DNA from: Tolypothrix brevis GSE-NOS-MK-07-07A
GTDB taxonomy: Bacteria > Cyanobacteriota > Cyanobacteriia > Cyanobacteriales > Nostocaceae
Reading direction: 5' to 3'
Length of the DNA: 64,000 bases
Assembly (NCBI GenBank): GCA_019358985.1
Contig: JAHHIJ010000003.1
Location: 62,001 to 126,000 of the forward strand
Under the pieces are notes generated by a model. The model was given only the letters and a program-made list of their open reading frames with translations. It did no database searches and was not told the DNA's origin. The translations under genes and the position numbers were made by a program. Positions 24,610 through 32,749 of the stretch are shown here, in pieces (within the stretch, counting starts at the first letter, position 1; the number at the start of each line of letters is the position of its first letter).

Positions 24610-24706
24610 AATAGACATCGAGCGCTCTTTTAATATGCTTTATCCAGAACCCTTACAAGACGTAGCAGTGCTACGTCTCTACATTGTTTTTCAACAGATG
24701 TCTAAT
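24610..24706. mobile_element. MITE-like element with agacatc ends
   Basis: A second, more diverged copy of the element at 17833-17927: left end atagacatcg, internal atatgctttatccagaaccct, a palindrome of the GTAGCAGTGCTAC type, right end cagatgtctaat. Confidence 0.6.
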
Positions 24707-25004
24707 GGGATTCTAAACTAAAGAATGACCAAAAGTATCCTAAGATAGTGGGAATCTGATTTATTTTAGGTAATTTATAGTTATTTCTTATACTATTTTC
24801 ACTAAATGTAGTACTTGCTAGGTGTGAAAATGTTCACCGATCGCTTTCTATGTAGCTTTTTTACAAGCGATCGCTCCGGGATCGCATTTCCTAATTTTCA
24901 TTAAATAAAAATAAAAGATATGAAATATTTTTTACCTGTGAATCCGAAATTTGTTGAGCTAAAACTGTAGCTTAATTAAGCAAAGTTATTCAAGCCAGAA
25001 ACCG
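24707..25004. other. Non-coding spacer upstream of the phosphatase gene
   Basis: About 300 bp, AT-rich, with two closely spaced HIP1-like gcgatcgc/cgatcgct sites (24838-24873). No gene or confident regulatory site is visible. Confidence 0.4.
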
Positions 25005-25751
25005 ATGAGTGAAATCAAGCACCGCCGGATTATAATTGGGGATGTGCATGGCTACTATGATGCTTTAATGATATTATTGCAGGCGATCGCCCCGCATTCA
25101 GACGATAAAGTCTATTTTCTCGGAGACTTAATCGATCGCGGATCTCAGAGTTGCCAAGTAATAAATTTTGTTAAAGAAAATCGCTATCATTGTCTGCTTG
25201 GCAATCACGAGCAGATGTTGTTAAATATTCTTACTTCAAGATGCATCACCCCTGAAATTATGCAATCATGGCTTGACAAGGGGGGACAAGCCACTGTAGC
25301 CAGTTATCAAAAAGGGATTATTCCTCACGATCATCTTGAATGGTTGGTAAGTTTGCCTACACATCTGGACTTAGGAGATATTTGGTTATCTCATGCTGGT
25401 ATTGATCCGTTAATTCCTTTGGAAAAACAAACAGCCGATCAGTTTTGCTGGGTGCGAGATCCATTTCACAGCATGAAAAAGCCCTACTTTGCAGATAAAC
25501 TAATTATTGTCGGTCACACCATCACTTTTACTTTACCTGGGGTTGCACCCGGTAAATTGGCACAAGGACCCGGATGGTTAAATATAGATACAGGAGCTTA
25601 TCATCACAAAAGTGGCTGGTTGACGGGACTTGACATTACCAATAACTTAGTTTATCAAGTTAATGTCAACCAGCTTTGTGTTCGCACTCTAACCTTAGAA
25701 GAAGCGGTGTATACCATCGATCCGGCGGAAATTGGGGACAAGGGGGATTAG
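25005..25751 (+). CDS. PPP-family serine/threonine phosphatase (metallophosphoesterase)
   Basis: A 248-residue bacterial PPP-type phosphatase similar to PrpE and phage lambda phosphatase, with a di-metal centre. The three family signatures are clear: GDVHGYYDAL (residues ~13-22), GDLIDRGSQS (~40-49) and LLGNHEQMLL (~63-72), followed by LSHAGID and VGHTITF supplying the remaining metal-binding His residues. It should dephosphorylate Ser/Thr/Tyr-phosphorylated proteins or small molecules in the cytoplasm. It converges on the M48 protease gene with 2 bp between their stops. Confidence 0.92.
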   Translation: MSEIKHRRIIIGDVHGYYDALMILLQAIAPHSDDKVYFLGDLIDRGSQSCQVINFVKENRYHCLLGNHEQMLLNILTSRCITPEIMQSWLDKGGQATVASYQKGIIPHDHLEWLVSLPTHLDLGDIWLSHAGIDPLIPLEKQTADQFCWVRDPFHSMKKPYFADKLIIVGHTITFTLPGVAPGKLAQGPGWLNIDTGAYHHKSGWLTGLDITNNLVYQVNVNQLCVRTLTLEEAVYTIDPAEIGDKGD

Positions 25752-25753
25752 GA

Positions 25754-26608
25754 TTAACGCAGTAAAGGTCGAATATTTGCTTTATAAGCTGCACCATCCA
25801 ATCCATCACTGCGATTGCTCGGTTGAGCGTTTATGGAACGTTTGAGAGCTTCAATGCGATCGCCTGTTGCGGGATGGGTACTCAAAAATCCTGGTGTAGA
25901 ACTCCTTGATACCAACTTTTGCATAAAAGCAGGCATTGCCGACTGTGCATAACCAGCGCGTGTTAAAGTTTTTAATCCTCTTTGATCGGCATCAAATTCA
26001 TTTTTACGACTGCGGGGAAGGTTTCTCGCTACTTGCACACCAATAGCTACCGCTTGATTTCGATCTAAACCAGCTGCTGTTAACAATCCGCTTTGAAGTG
26101 CTTTTTGCCGCATCTCTTTGAGTGCGTGCTTTCCACCAATGTGTCCCATTTCATGACCGATTACACTTGCTAGTTGCGCTTCATTGTCTGCGGTTTTTAT
26201 TGTACCGGTGTTGATATAGACAAAGCCTCCCATTGTGGCAAAAGCGTTAAGAGCGTCATCGTCAACCACCTGAAAAGTATAGGGAATATCGGGGCGATCG
26301 CTAGATGCTACTAAACGCTGTCCAATTTGCCGGACGTAGTTATTTATTTGTGAATTACGTGAAAGACGAATATCACTGCCTTGTAATTGCTGATTAATCT
26401 GTTTACCAAGATCAACTTCTTGGGAATCGGATATATTAGAAAGCTGAAATAACTGGGCACCTTGGAAAATGAGAGGCAATAAATCTATAGCCTTCCCTGG
26501 TAGAGGTGTACTCAAGCAAAGACTCAAGGCAACTACCACCGAAATCAACGGATAAATCAAGCGATGTCGCCAAAAACGGTAATTTACTAAGCCTTTCCAA
26601 TTCATCAT
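25754..26608 (-). CDS. M48-family zinc metalloprotease
   Basis: A 284-residue M48 peptidase (Ste24/BepA/LoiP type) probably acting in the periplasm or thylakoid lumen on misfolded membrane-associated proteins. The N-terminus has a hydrophobic segment (LIYPLISVVVALSLCLSTPLPG) that may be a signal peptide or anchor. The zinc motif HExxH appears as VIGHEMGHIGGKH, and the third zinc ligand Glu lies in SRKNEFDADQRGLKTL. FATMGGFVYINTGTI is also typical. The gene is convergent with the phosphatase gene and stands apart from its upstream neighbour. No TPR tail is present, so it is shorter than BepA. Confidence 0.9.
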   Translation of the reverse strand: MMNWKGLVNYRFWRHRLIYPLISVVVALSLCLSTPLPGKAIDLLPLIFQGAQLFQLSNISDSQEVDLGKQINQQLQGSDIRLSRNSQINNYVRQIGQRLVASSDRPDIPYTFQVVDDDALNAFATMGGFVYINTGTIKTADNEAQLASVIGHEMGHIGGKHALKEMRQKALQSGLLTAAGLDRNQAVAIGVQVARNLPRSRKNEFDADQRGLKTLTRAGYAQSAMPAFMQKLVSRSSTPGFLSTHPATGDRIEALKRSINAQPSNRSDGLDGAAYKANIRPLLR

Positions 26609-26854
26609 AATCCGGCAAACGCGAGTATTTTAGGAGAACGTAAAACTAGAGGACGGATTTATGCAATTCTAAGTTGCATTTTACCTAATACTAATTCTGT
26701 TTGCTTTGCACATCTTTTGGGCACGTCATGATACACTGTCGCATGACCGAGAATCACAGCCGCTTTTAGAACAGGCAACGAGTGTAAGCGGTTCTATACT
26801 ATACACGGCGTTGCAACAATCAATTATTCCGCTATTAAGAATTGAAAACTGATT

Positions 26855-27388
26855 ATGGCTCTTTTAGATTCCAAAGGTCGCTTATTTGGTAAAATCAACC
26901 TTCTCGATTTTGGTGCCGCGCTGGTAATTTTATTAGTCATATTCGGCATCTTTGTCTTTCCCGGAACTTCTGGCTCTGTTGCTCAAATTAACTCGAAAGC
27001 AGTACCGATAGAGGTCGATTTAATTGTTCGCGGATTGAATGTACGCAATCCGCAACAGTTATACGAAAAAGGGTTTGCAAAAGGTGGCAAAACTAACGTT
27101 ATTATCCGCAATCAACCCTACGGTCAAATTGGAATTAAATCTATTCAAGAATTACCCAGAACTGTAGGAGTTCCTCAACCTGATGGTTCCATCAAAGAAT
27201 TGCCCGATCCCAGAGCTAACAATTTTAGCCGAGATATGCTTTTGACTTTAGAAGGCAGAGCGAATATCACTGAAAATGGACTAGTTTTAGGTAACAGTAA
27301 AGTTAAAATTGGGATGCCTTTTGAGTTAGAAGGCTTTAATTACAACTTTAATGCTACTGTTATCGATTTAAGATTTAAAGACAAGTAA
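26855..27388 (+). CDS. DUF4330 domain protein
   Basis: A 177-residue protein of the DUF4330 type. It has a short N-terminal region (LLDSKGRLFGKINLLDFGA), one transmembrane helix (ALVILLVIFGIFVFPG, about residues 22-40) and a C-terminal beta-rich domain likely outside the cytoplasm (VEVDLIVRGLNVRNPQQLYEKG, FSRDMLLTLEGRANITENG). Its function is unknown; relatives occur widely in cyanobacteria and some firmicutes. It is followed by a dispersed palindrome and a strong hairpin. Upstream is a 246-bp spacer with no gene. Confidence 0.75.
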   Translation: MALLDSKGRLFGKINLLDFGAALVILLVIFGIFVFPGTSGSVAQINSKAVPIEVDLIVRGLNVRNPQQLYEKGFAKGGKTNVIIRNQPYGQIGIKSIQELPRTVGVPQPDGSIKELPDPRANNFSRDMLLTLEGRANITENGLVLGNSKVKIGMPFELEGFNYNFNATVIDLRFKDK

Positions 27389-27415
27389 TATCAAGTCCGG
27401 TAGATTACATATGAT

Positions 27416-27444
27416 GTAGAGACGTAGCATTGCTACGTCTCTAC
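27416..27444. repeat. Dispersed palindrome, gtagca core
   Basis: GTAGAGACGTAGCA, one base, then TGCTACGTCTCTAC. It lies 27 bp after the DUF4330 stop. Confidence 0.8.
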
Positions 27445-27505
27445 AAGGATTTCGGATTTTTTATTAATGTCAATTAAACGGACATTGAAAATGTAGGACA
27501 GATTC

Positions 27506-27541
27506 AGATCCCCGACTTCTTAAAGAAGTCGGGGATCTTTT
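27506..27541 (+). terminator. Strong hairpin with T-run, intrinsic terminator or repeat
   Basis: A 15-bp perfect stem (AGATCCCCGACTTCT, loop TAA, complement) is followed by TTTT. It should stop transcription from the DUF4330 side and, because the stem is symmetric, may also help end the convergent hydrolase transcript. The ccccgacttctt core is also common as a dispersed repeat in cyanobacteria, so it may have arrived as a mobile repeat. Confidence 0.7.
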
Positions 27542-27567
27542 GGAATTTCTGAACTGCTATATATTCA

Positions 27568-28467
27568 TCAACTATTCAACAAAGGCAAAAATCGGCGAAT
27601 TAAACCAATTGTCACCGCCGGCAATTCTAGCTGTGGGGTTAATCCGACATTTTCCAACTCTAGAAAAACGCGAATTGCTTGTGGATTCATCTCAGCAAGA
27701 CGACGACCAATTTCTGGACCAGTAAACTGCGACTTCTGCCCCCAAATTATCGCTGTGGGAGTTGTCAATTGTTGAATATAAAGCGATAAATCAAAGCACA
27801 AATCACCCCGGACAAAACATAGTGCTGCATATTCAGCATTCGGTTGACGCGCAGATTCTAAATAAGCTTCGACAATTTCCTCATACACGCGACTAGATTC
27901 GGCAAATTGCCGTTTTTCTAAGAAATTGCGAATACCCGAACTAGTAGCAAGTGCGGTAGTATACAGCAAGCGATCGAGAATGGGAACGCTGACAATTTGG
28001 GCAAAAATGCTACGGGAGTAGTCTTCGCCAAAGTCGGAAAGTCCCGCTGGTAAAGTGAGAATCAGCGACTTGAATAAATCAGGATGAGCGATCGCTACTC
28101 TAATTGTAAACGCAGCTGTGAGCGAAGAAGCAATTACTGTCACCGGTTCCGTACAAGTTTGTTCTAAAAACTCCCGAATCGTCGTTATATAATCATCAAT
28201 CTTATAACTTCGCGCTGGATGCTCAGATTTACCCCATCCGATCAAGTCTGGTGCTATTATTCTATACTCGGCAGCAAAAGCAGGATAAACTTTTGACCAC
28301 TCATATGCAGAAGAACCACCACCAAAGCCATGCACAAACACTAAAGTTTCCTTTTCTGTGCGGGCAGTTATCTCATCCTGATAAGGCGAACCGACAGCAG
28401 TATAATAGACAATCCTACCTAGTGAGGTATTTACGGAGCGTTGCTCAAATCCTAATGGCTGAAACAT
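27568..28467 (-). CDS. Alpha/beta-hydrolase fold protein
   Basis: A 299-residue alpha/beta hydrolase. The oxyanion region LVFVHGFGGGSSAYEW is near residue 45, the nucleophile-elbow position reads VTVIASSLTAAFTI (Ser in A-S-S-L rather than the usual G-x-S-x-G), and an Asp-containing PDLIGWGKSEHP loop follows the cap. The C-terminal His expected in the triad is not obvious; the region near NVGLTPQLELP has no His. It may therefore be a non-hydrolytic or altered member. Homologous proteins of this type are widespread in cyanobacteria and plastids. Substrate unknown. Confidence 0.8.
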   Translation of the reverse strand: MFQPLGFEQRSVNTSLGRIVYYTAVGSPYQDEITARTEKETLVFVHGFGGGSSAYEWSKVYPAFAAEYRIIAPDLIGWGKSEHPARSYKIDDYITTIREFLEQTCTEPVTVIASSLTAAFTIRVAIAHPDLFKSLILTLPAGLSDFGEDYSRSIFAQIVSVPILDRLLYTTALATSSGIRNFLEKRQFAESSRVYEEIVEAYLESARQPNAEYAALCFVRGDLCFDLSLYIQQLTTPTAIIWGQKSQFTGPEIGRRLAEMNPQAIRVFLELENVGLTPQLELPAVTIGLIRRFLPLLNS

Positions 28468-28884
28468 ACGTGTTTTGTATTTTCTATTATGGTTGCTAAA
28501 CCGTTAAAAGTCCAGAAAAACTTCTTTCCTTGCCCCTTCCCCTCTTCCTTCATCTGCGTCTGTTTAAGGTAAATGTAAAACTATTGGCTTATTTATTAAG
28601 ACTTTGTGATTTTTTTTCACTTTTTACAAAGATTAATGCCCGAAAATACCGTCACTAAAGGTTTTCTATCTCTAGTGAGTATTACTTAGAGATGAAGGAC
28701 TCGATAAAATACTTATGGTATTATATCAGAAACATTACTGATAATTTTGAGCGTCAAGAATACTCGGAGTGTTCATTGACACCAGTAATATCAATTAATA
28801 ACTCTAGTTATGTACGGAGAAATAGCATCTCCCGATGTAGCTAGTAACTAAATTATTCTCTAAATAATAGTAAGGTGGGGCGTC
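28468..28884. other. AT-rich divergent intergenic region
   Basis: About 420 bp between divergent genes, presumably carrying both promoters. A T-rich run in gattttttttcactttttac is notable, flanked by ctttgtga and tacaaag, which could pair. No gene or known RNA recognised. Confidence 0.4.
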
Positions 28885-29472
28885 ATGATAAAGGAGGCTA
28901 CTCTTCAATCGAATAAAGTAAGAACGTTTGAAGACCGTAAATTCTTACGCGGAAAATACGTAAGTCTTGAAAAACAAACAATAGATTCAGCTTCGCTAAG
29001 TCAAAATCAAATAGATATTGACGAAGAACAGGCAGTCGCACCTACTTGTATTTGTTTGAATTTAGAAGATTTAAAATGCTTTGAAACTGTGGAGCAACAA
29101 TATGAACACTTGGGTGTAATATTTCATAACTCTATCGCAATACAACCCTCAAACCCAGCATTTCCAACTAATTCGGGAATAACAGTGTTGATGGGATCGC
29201 CGAAAAGCGGATTTTTAGAAGCTACTTTTCTGCGTCCTGTCTGCCTGGTTAGTATGTTTGTCACAAGTTCCCAGCGGTTAGTACTTTGCGCTTACGATCG
29301 CCACAACCAACTACTCACCCAAACAGCACTACCAGCAGCTAATCTTGCCAACTCTGACTCGGCGCTGCCCCCCAGCACGTTATTATCTTTAAAAGCGAAC
29401 GACATCTACCGCCTTACCTTCAGCGCTTTTGATGGTCAATTTATCATTGATGACTTTAGTTTCTGTTTTTAA
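28885..29472 (+). CDS. Hypothetical protein with C-terminal beta-rich (carbohydrate-binding-like) region
   Basis: A 195-residue protein I do not recognise with certainty. The first ~55 residues are polar and poorly ordered. The remainder (from CICLNLEDLKCFETVEQQYEHLGV onward in shorter motifs) is beta-rich and ends with DGQFIIDDFSFCF, a Phe/Asp-rich closing strand typical of jelly-roll domains. Segments such as YEHLGVIFHNSIAIQPSNP and LVSMFVTSSQRLVLCAYD fit the pattern of discoidin/PEP-anchor-like beta sandwiches that recognise carbohydrate or cell-surface ligands. No signal peptide is visible, so a secreted role is not supported. A good ribosome-binding site is absent (gtggggcgtc precedes the ATG). 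A terminator-like hairpin follows. Confidence 0.6.
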   Translation: MIKEATLQSNKVRTFEDRKFLRGKYVSLEKQTIDSASLSQNQIDIDEEQAVAPTCICLNLEDLKCFETVEQQYEHLGVIFHNSIAIQPSNPAFPTNSGITVLMGSPKSGFLEATFLRPVCLVSMFVTSSQRLVLCAYDRHNQLLTQTALPAANLANSDSALPPSTLLSLKANDIYRLTFSAFDGQFIIDDFSFCF

Positions 29473-29558
29473 AACAAAACTGTAAAAACTCCTTGACAAA
29501 ACCTTTATAGCAGACTAAAGACAGGTATCTTTGTAGAGTATATTGATTGTGAACTAGA

Positions 29559-29590
29559 CCTAAGATATCAGTTTTCACTGATATCTTAGG
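29559..29590 (+). terminator. Hairpin terminator
   Basis: Perfect 14-bp stem CCTAAGATATCAGT, loop TTTC, complement, followed by caattttgt. It lies 86 bp after the preceding gene and ~30 bp before the next start, so it probably separates the two. Confidence 0.65.
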
Positions 29591-29619
29591 CAATTTTGTA
29601 ACTCCCTTAGGTAAACACA

Positions 29620-30384
29620 GTGGCAGAGGCTTCATCTTCTTGGCAGCAATTGCTCAACCAGCTTGCAAAGTGGTCGCTTTTATTCAAGACAGGGAGAGCC
29701 ACAAAGCAACGAAATTTTAAACTATACCGAGAACCTGGAGGATACTTAGGGTTTTTGACAATTGTCATTGCGATGCTTTTGTGGAACTGGAAACTTCTGT
29801 TGGCAATTATTGTCGGCGTTGGGATAATGGTGTTAGTCTACTCAATGCAGCGGTGGGATTGGCGATCGCACTGGTCAAAAATTCGTAAATTATTTAACAG
29901 TCCCAATCGTCGGTTAGCTTTATCAGTTACAAGTGGTGGTATTGCCACCCTCAGTACTTACATGGCTGCTGCGATTTGGGTTGACTCCAACAGTCGTTGG
30001 ATTGCTGCGGGTGCGATTTTGCAAGCTTTGGGGACACTATTAACTATAATTTTATTAGTGTGGCAAATCGTCAGCTTTTACAGCATTCGAGAAGAAGAGC
30101 AACTAGATCGGTTATTACTCTCCTTGACAGAACAAGACCCCCTCAAGCGTTTGATTGCCCTGCGTCGGCTCACCAAATTCGTGACCAATAACCGCATTGA
30201 CTCTTCTGTACAGCAAAATATTATCGAATGCTTACGACTTTTTATTAGTCGCGAAGAAGAAGTCATGATTCGCGAAGCTGCTTTTGAGAGTTTGCAAGCA
30301 CTAGATTTAGGAGAACAAATATCATCCAGTCCCGCAACTCCTTTAAAGCCTCTCTCCACCAAAGTCAAACAGCATACATATTAG
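29620..30384 (+). CDS. Membrane protein with C-terminal HEAT/ARM-like helices
   Basis: A 254-residue protein, start GTG. Two hydrophobic pairs are visible: LGFLTIVIAMLLWNWKLLLA with IIVGVGIMVLVYS at about residues 45-75, and ISTYMAAAIW / GAILQALGTLLTIILLVWQIVSFY around 105-150. A cytoplasmic C-terminal region of helical pairs follows (DRLLLSLTEQDPLKRLIALRRL, then FVTNNRIDSSVQQNIIECLRLF), like armadillo-type repeats. Function unknown; similar proteins are found in filamentous cyanobacteria. Upstream there is a terminator-like hairpin, so it is likely monocistronic. Confidence 0.7.
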   Translation: MAEASSSWQQLLNQLAKWSLLFKTGRATKQRNFKLYREPGGYLGFLTIVIAMLLWNWKLLLAIIVGVGIMVLVYSMQRWDWRSHWSKIRKLFNSPNRRLALSVTSGGIATLSTYMAAAIWVDSNSRWIAAGAILQALGTLLTIILLVWQIVSFYSIREEEQLDRLLLSLTEQDPLKRLIALRRLTKFVTNNRIDSSVQQNIIECLRLFISREEEVMIREAAFESLQALDLGEQISSSPATPLKPLSTKVKQHTY

Positions 30385-30480
30385 TTAGTGGATGGTTGAT
30401 AGTTGATAGTGGTTAGTTCTAACGAGTACTTGTTGACAAGCAACAACCAACAACTAACAACCAACTACCGAAAAACGAGC
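30385..30480. repeat. Short-repeat tract (STRR-like)
   Basis: Repeated ttgatag/gttagtt units followed by complementary caaccaa/ctaacaa units around a short core (gttctaacgagtacttgttg). The two halves can pair as an imperfect hairpin. It separates the membrane protein from the transposon scar. Confidence 0.7.
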
Positions 30481-30506
30481 ACAGTACCCCTGACTTTAGG
30501 CATGGG

Positions 30507-30546
30507 GGTTTAGAGAACTGCGACTTGAGTCGCAGTTCTCTAAACC
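30507..30546. repeat. Perfect 40-bp palindrome at the TnpB fragment
   Basis: A 19-bp stem beginning GGTTTAGAGAACTGCGACT, loop TG, then the exact complement. It lies ~50 bp upstream of the TnpB start, after ccccTGACTTTAGGCAtggg, a small foldback of the sort seen at IS200/IS605 ends. It may be part of the left end of the element or an independent repeat. Confidence 0.7.
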
Positions 30547-30597
30547 GTCTTGGCGAATAGTAGATTTGGTGTATACTGCAATCAGGAGGTAATGCAA

Positions 30598-30757
30598 GTG
30601 TTTAACCTAACTTACGAGTTCAAGATAGTCCCAACCCAAAATCAAATAGCAATATTTGAAGAATGGCTAGAAACTCATCGACGAGTTTATAACCACGCTT
30701 TAGCCGAACGTAAAGACTGGTATCGTTCTCGTAGTTGTCAGGTAAACGCTTGTAGCC
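30598..30757 (+). pseudogene. TnpB (IS200/IS605 OrfB) N-terminal fragment
   Basis: From a GTG preceded by a good ribosome-binding site (aggagg) the frame reads FNLTYEFKIVPTQNQIAIFE, EWLETHRRVYNHALAERKD and WYRSRSCQV, the classic N-terminus of the RNA-guided nuclease TnpB. After about 50 codons the match stops at ~30757, where the sequence becomes the reverse strand of ftsE; the frame then runs on meaninglessly to 30921. The RuvC and zinc-ribbon parts are missing. It is thus a truncated transposon-derived piece whose insertion or later rearrangement removed the 3' end of ftsE. Confidence 0.85.
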
Positions 30758-31309
30758 TTCGTAGATCGCTCGCGCAATACTTACCCGTTGTTGTTCCCCC
30801 CCAGAAAGTTGATCGGGGAAACAGTCAGCTTTGGAAAGTAAACCTACCAGCTTTAAAGTTGGTTCTAAGCGGCGTAGAATTTCCTTCCGGGTATATCCTT
30901 GAGCTTGCAGTACAAAAGTGACATTTTCCGCCACAGTCCGCTGGGGAATTAGCTTGTAGTCTTGAAATACAATACCAATACGTCGCCGCAAAAAAGACAA
31001 GCGATCGCCTTTCATCTTTGCCACATTATACTCATCAACAATCACCTCTCCCTGTGTTGGCAACTCCTCACCATACAACAGTTTTAACAGCGTTGATTTA
31101 CCCGAACCACTAGCACCAGTAATAAACAGAAAATCTCCTTGTTTTACCTCCAAATTCAAATCAAACAACGCTTGAGAGCCATTCTTATAAGTTTTTGTCA
31201 CGGAACGCAACTGCACTATCGGCACACTACTTTTACTGCGTACAGCAGTTTCCCTCTCCTGAAAATGAACAGATTTTTCAGTGGTTTCTTTCTGTGTTAA
31301 TACTGGCAT
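30757..31309 (-). pseudogene. ftsE: FtsE-like cell-division ABC ATPase, 3' half missing
   Basis: The product from the ATG at 31309 (MPVLTQKE) is an ABC ATPase most like FtsE, which with FtsX controls peptidoglycan hydrolysis at division. Walker A GASGSGKSTLLKLLYGEE, the Q-loop VFQDYKLIPQRTV and the signature LSGGEQQRVSIARAI are present. Directly after the signature, at ~30757, the sequence switches to the antisense of a TnpB fragment; the Walker B Asp-Glu, D-loop and H-loop are absent. Without Walker B it cannot hydrolyse ATP. The missing 3' end is not found nearby, nor is ftsX. Frames starting upstream (31447) come from the palindromic repeats. An assembly misjoin is also possible. Confidence 0.85.
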
Positions 31310-31415
31310 TGCTGGATTTTCCCCACACATTAGCTTTAAAATAAGGATTCCCAGGCAGAACCTGGGAATCACAAATTCAACACCAAAAATTCCAAATTTA
31401 TCATTCCACACGATT

Positions 31416-31578
31416 GTAGAGACGTTCCGGCGGAACGTCTTTACCAAGATTTTATTGTAGAGACGTTCCGGCGGAACGTCTTTACCAAGATTTTATTGTA
31501 GAGACGTTCCGGCGGAACGTCTTTACCAAGATTTTATTGTAGAGACGTTCCGGCGGAACGTCTCTACCAAGATTTTAT
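31416..31578. repeat. Four tandem copies of a 41-bp palindrome unit
   Basis: Units begin at 31416, 31457, 31498 and 31539, period exactly 41 bp. Each contains the palindrome GTAGAGACGTTCCGGCGG plus its complementary arm, followed by the spacer caagattttatt. The first three end tctttac and the last tctctac. This is the only tandem amplification of the otherwise dispersed palindrome in the window; it lies in the leader of the broken ftsE. Confidence 0.9.
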
Positions 31579-31583
31579 AGCCT

Positions 31584-31636
31584 GCGTAGGCAGGCTTTGT
31601 TTCTATAGCCCCAGACTTCCAGTCTGAGGGCTATTT
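31584..31636. repeat. Two adjacent hairpins
   Basis: agcctgcgtaggcaggct followed by a T-rich stretch, then ATAGCCCCAGACT tcc AGTCTGAGGGCTAT followed by ttctt. Both could act as terminators on the plus strand but no plus-strand gene precedes them, so they are probably another dispersed repeat. Confidence 0.55.
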
Positions 31637-31654
31637 CTTGGCGCAGGGCGATTA

Positions 31655-32407
31655 TTAACTAATTGCGCCTTTTGCCGTTAACCGATAAACTACAGCTTTC
31701 CAAACAAATTCCGGCAAAGCTAACATGCGGTGCCAGCGCCAAGGTTCTTGATATAGCCGATACAGCCATTCGAGATTATTATCTCCCAACCACGCAGGAG
31801 CGCGAGATTTCGTCCCCGACCAAATATCAAAACTACCACCAACGCCGATCCAAATGGCTTGCGGACACAAATGTCGGTTTTGAGCAATCCATAACTCTTG
31901 ACGCGGCACTCCCAAACCGACAAAAATCACTTGAGGCTGTAATTGGCTAAGAGTTTGTCGTAATTTTTCTTCTTCTTCTGGCGAATGATAACCGGAGTGA
32001 GTACCTACTATACGCAATTTCGGTAATTGAGAAAGCCAAAACTCTGCCGCTGTTGCAGCCACTTTTGGCGCACCTCCGTAGAAAAACACTTTTGCGTCAG
32101 TATGACGATCAACTTCTTGCAACAGTTTTTCTGCTAGCTCAATTCCTGGACAACGTTGTATTTTTTGTCTTAATAGTAACTGTAAATACAGAACTACCCC
32201 CGCTCCGTCTGGAATCACTAATTCAGCAGCTTGAATCACTTTAGCTAAAGATGTATTCCGCTCTGCTTGCATAGTCATTTCTGCATTCAGCGTTACCACA
32301 TGAGTTCCGTTACCTTGTTGCAGTCGCTCTAGCAACCAGTTGGGATAGTTAGTCATTAAATGAATCGGTAGTCCCAAAACCGAAAAGACTTTATAGCGTT
32401 TAGACAT
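31655..32407 (-). CDS. WecG/TagA/CpsF-family glycosyltransferase
   Basis: A 250-residue glycosyltransferase of family GT26, which transfers N-acetylmannosamine or related sugars to lipid-linked intermediates in polysaccharide or wall polymer synthesis at the inner membrane. Signatures: HVVTLNAEMTMQAERN, LVIPDGAGVVLYLQLL, RCPGIELAEKLL, VFFYGGAPKVAATAAE, VIFVGLGVPRQELWI and WIGVGGSFDIWSG. It ends with the typical short hydrophobic/basic tail. No polysaccharide cluster surrounds it, so the polymer it serves is unknown. Confidence 0.92.
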   Translation of the reverse strand: MSKRYKVFSVLGLPIHLMTNYPNWLLERLQQGNGTHVVTLNAEMTMQAERNTSLAKVIQAAELVIPDGAGVVLYLQLLLRQKIQRCPGIELAEKLLQEVDRHTDAKVFFYGGAPKVAATAAEFWLSQLPKLRIVGTHSGYHSPEEEEKLRQTLSQLQPQVIFVGLGVPRQELWIAQNRHLCPQAIWIGVGGSFDIWSGTKSRAPAWLGDNNLEWLYRLYQEPWRWHRMLALPEFVWKAVVYRLTAKGAIS

Positions 32408-32749
32408 ACCCTATTTTTGATTAACCTCACACCAAGTTTATCGAAGGATAGTCTATCAAATTTGTTCCAAATTCCCCATCAAGAGCGCCAGTCGCCTCTC
32501 CTGTCGGAGACGCTACGCGAACAAGGTCAGGAATCTCCCCACGGAGAAAAGTTCCCCTACAAAGATTCTGTCCTCCCCATGTCCCATTGCCGTTAAACTA
32601 ATTGATATTGAGTGCTTCTGTTTGTGGCAAAGTAGCCCTGATTTTATTGTTAGTCATGTTCGCGTCAAGAAGAAATACCTAAAACACGGGCAACCTTTTT
32701 AGTAAACTCAATTTTACAGCTAAAGTAGTGTAACGTGTGAAAGTTGATT
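32408..32749. other. Non-coding divergent spacer
   Basis: 340 bp between divergent genes. It contains a short repeat of the ggagacgctacgcgaac type (about 32506-32522) common in Nostoc-like genomes, and presumably the promoters of both genes. Nothing else identified. Confidence 0.4.

Noticed and set aside
30757-30921. Continuation of the TnpB reading frame beyond 30757
   Set aside because: These codons are the antisense of ftsE and do not match TnpB.
31309-31447. N-terminal extension of FtsE from upstream in-frame starts
   Set aside because: The extra residues (including FRRNVST) are translated palindromic repeat DNA and are not part of FtsE.
31416-31578. CRISPR array
   Set aside because: The interval between palindromes is the same 12-bp sequence each time, so there are no spacers.
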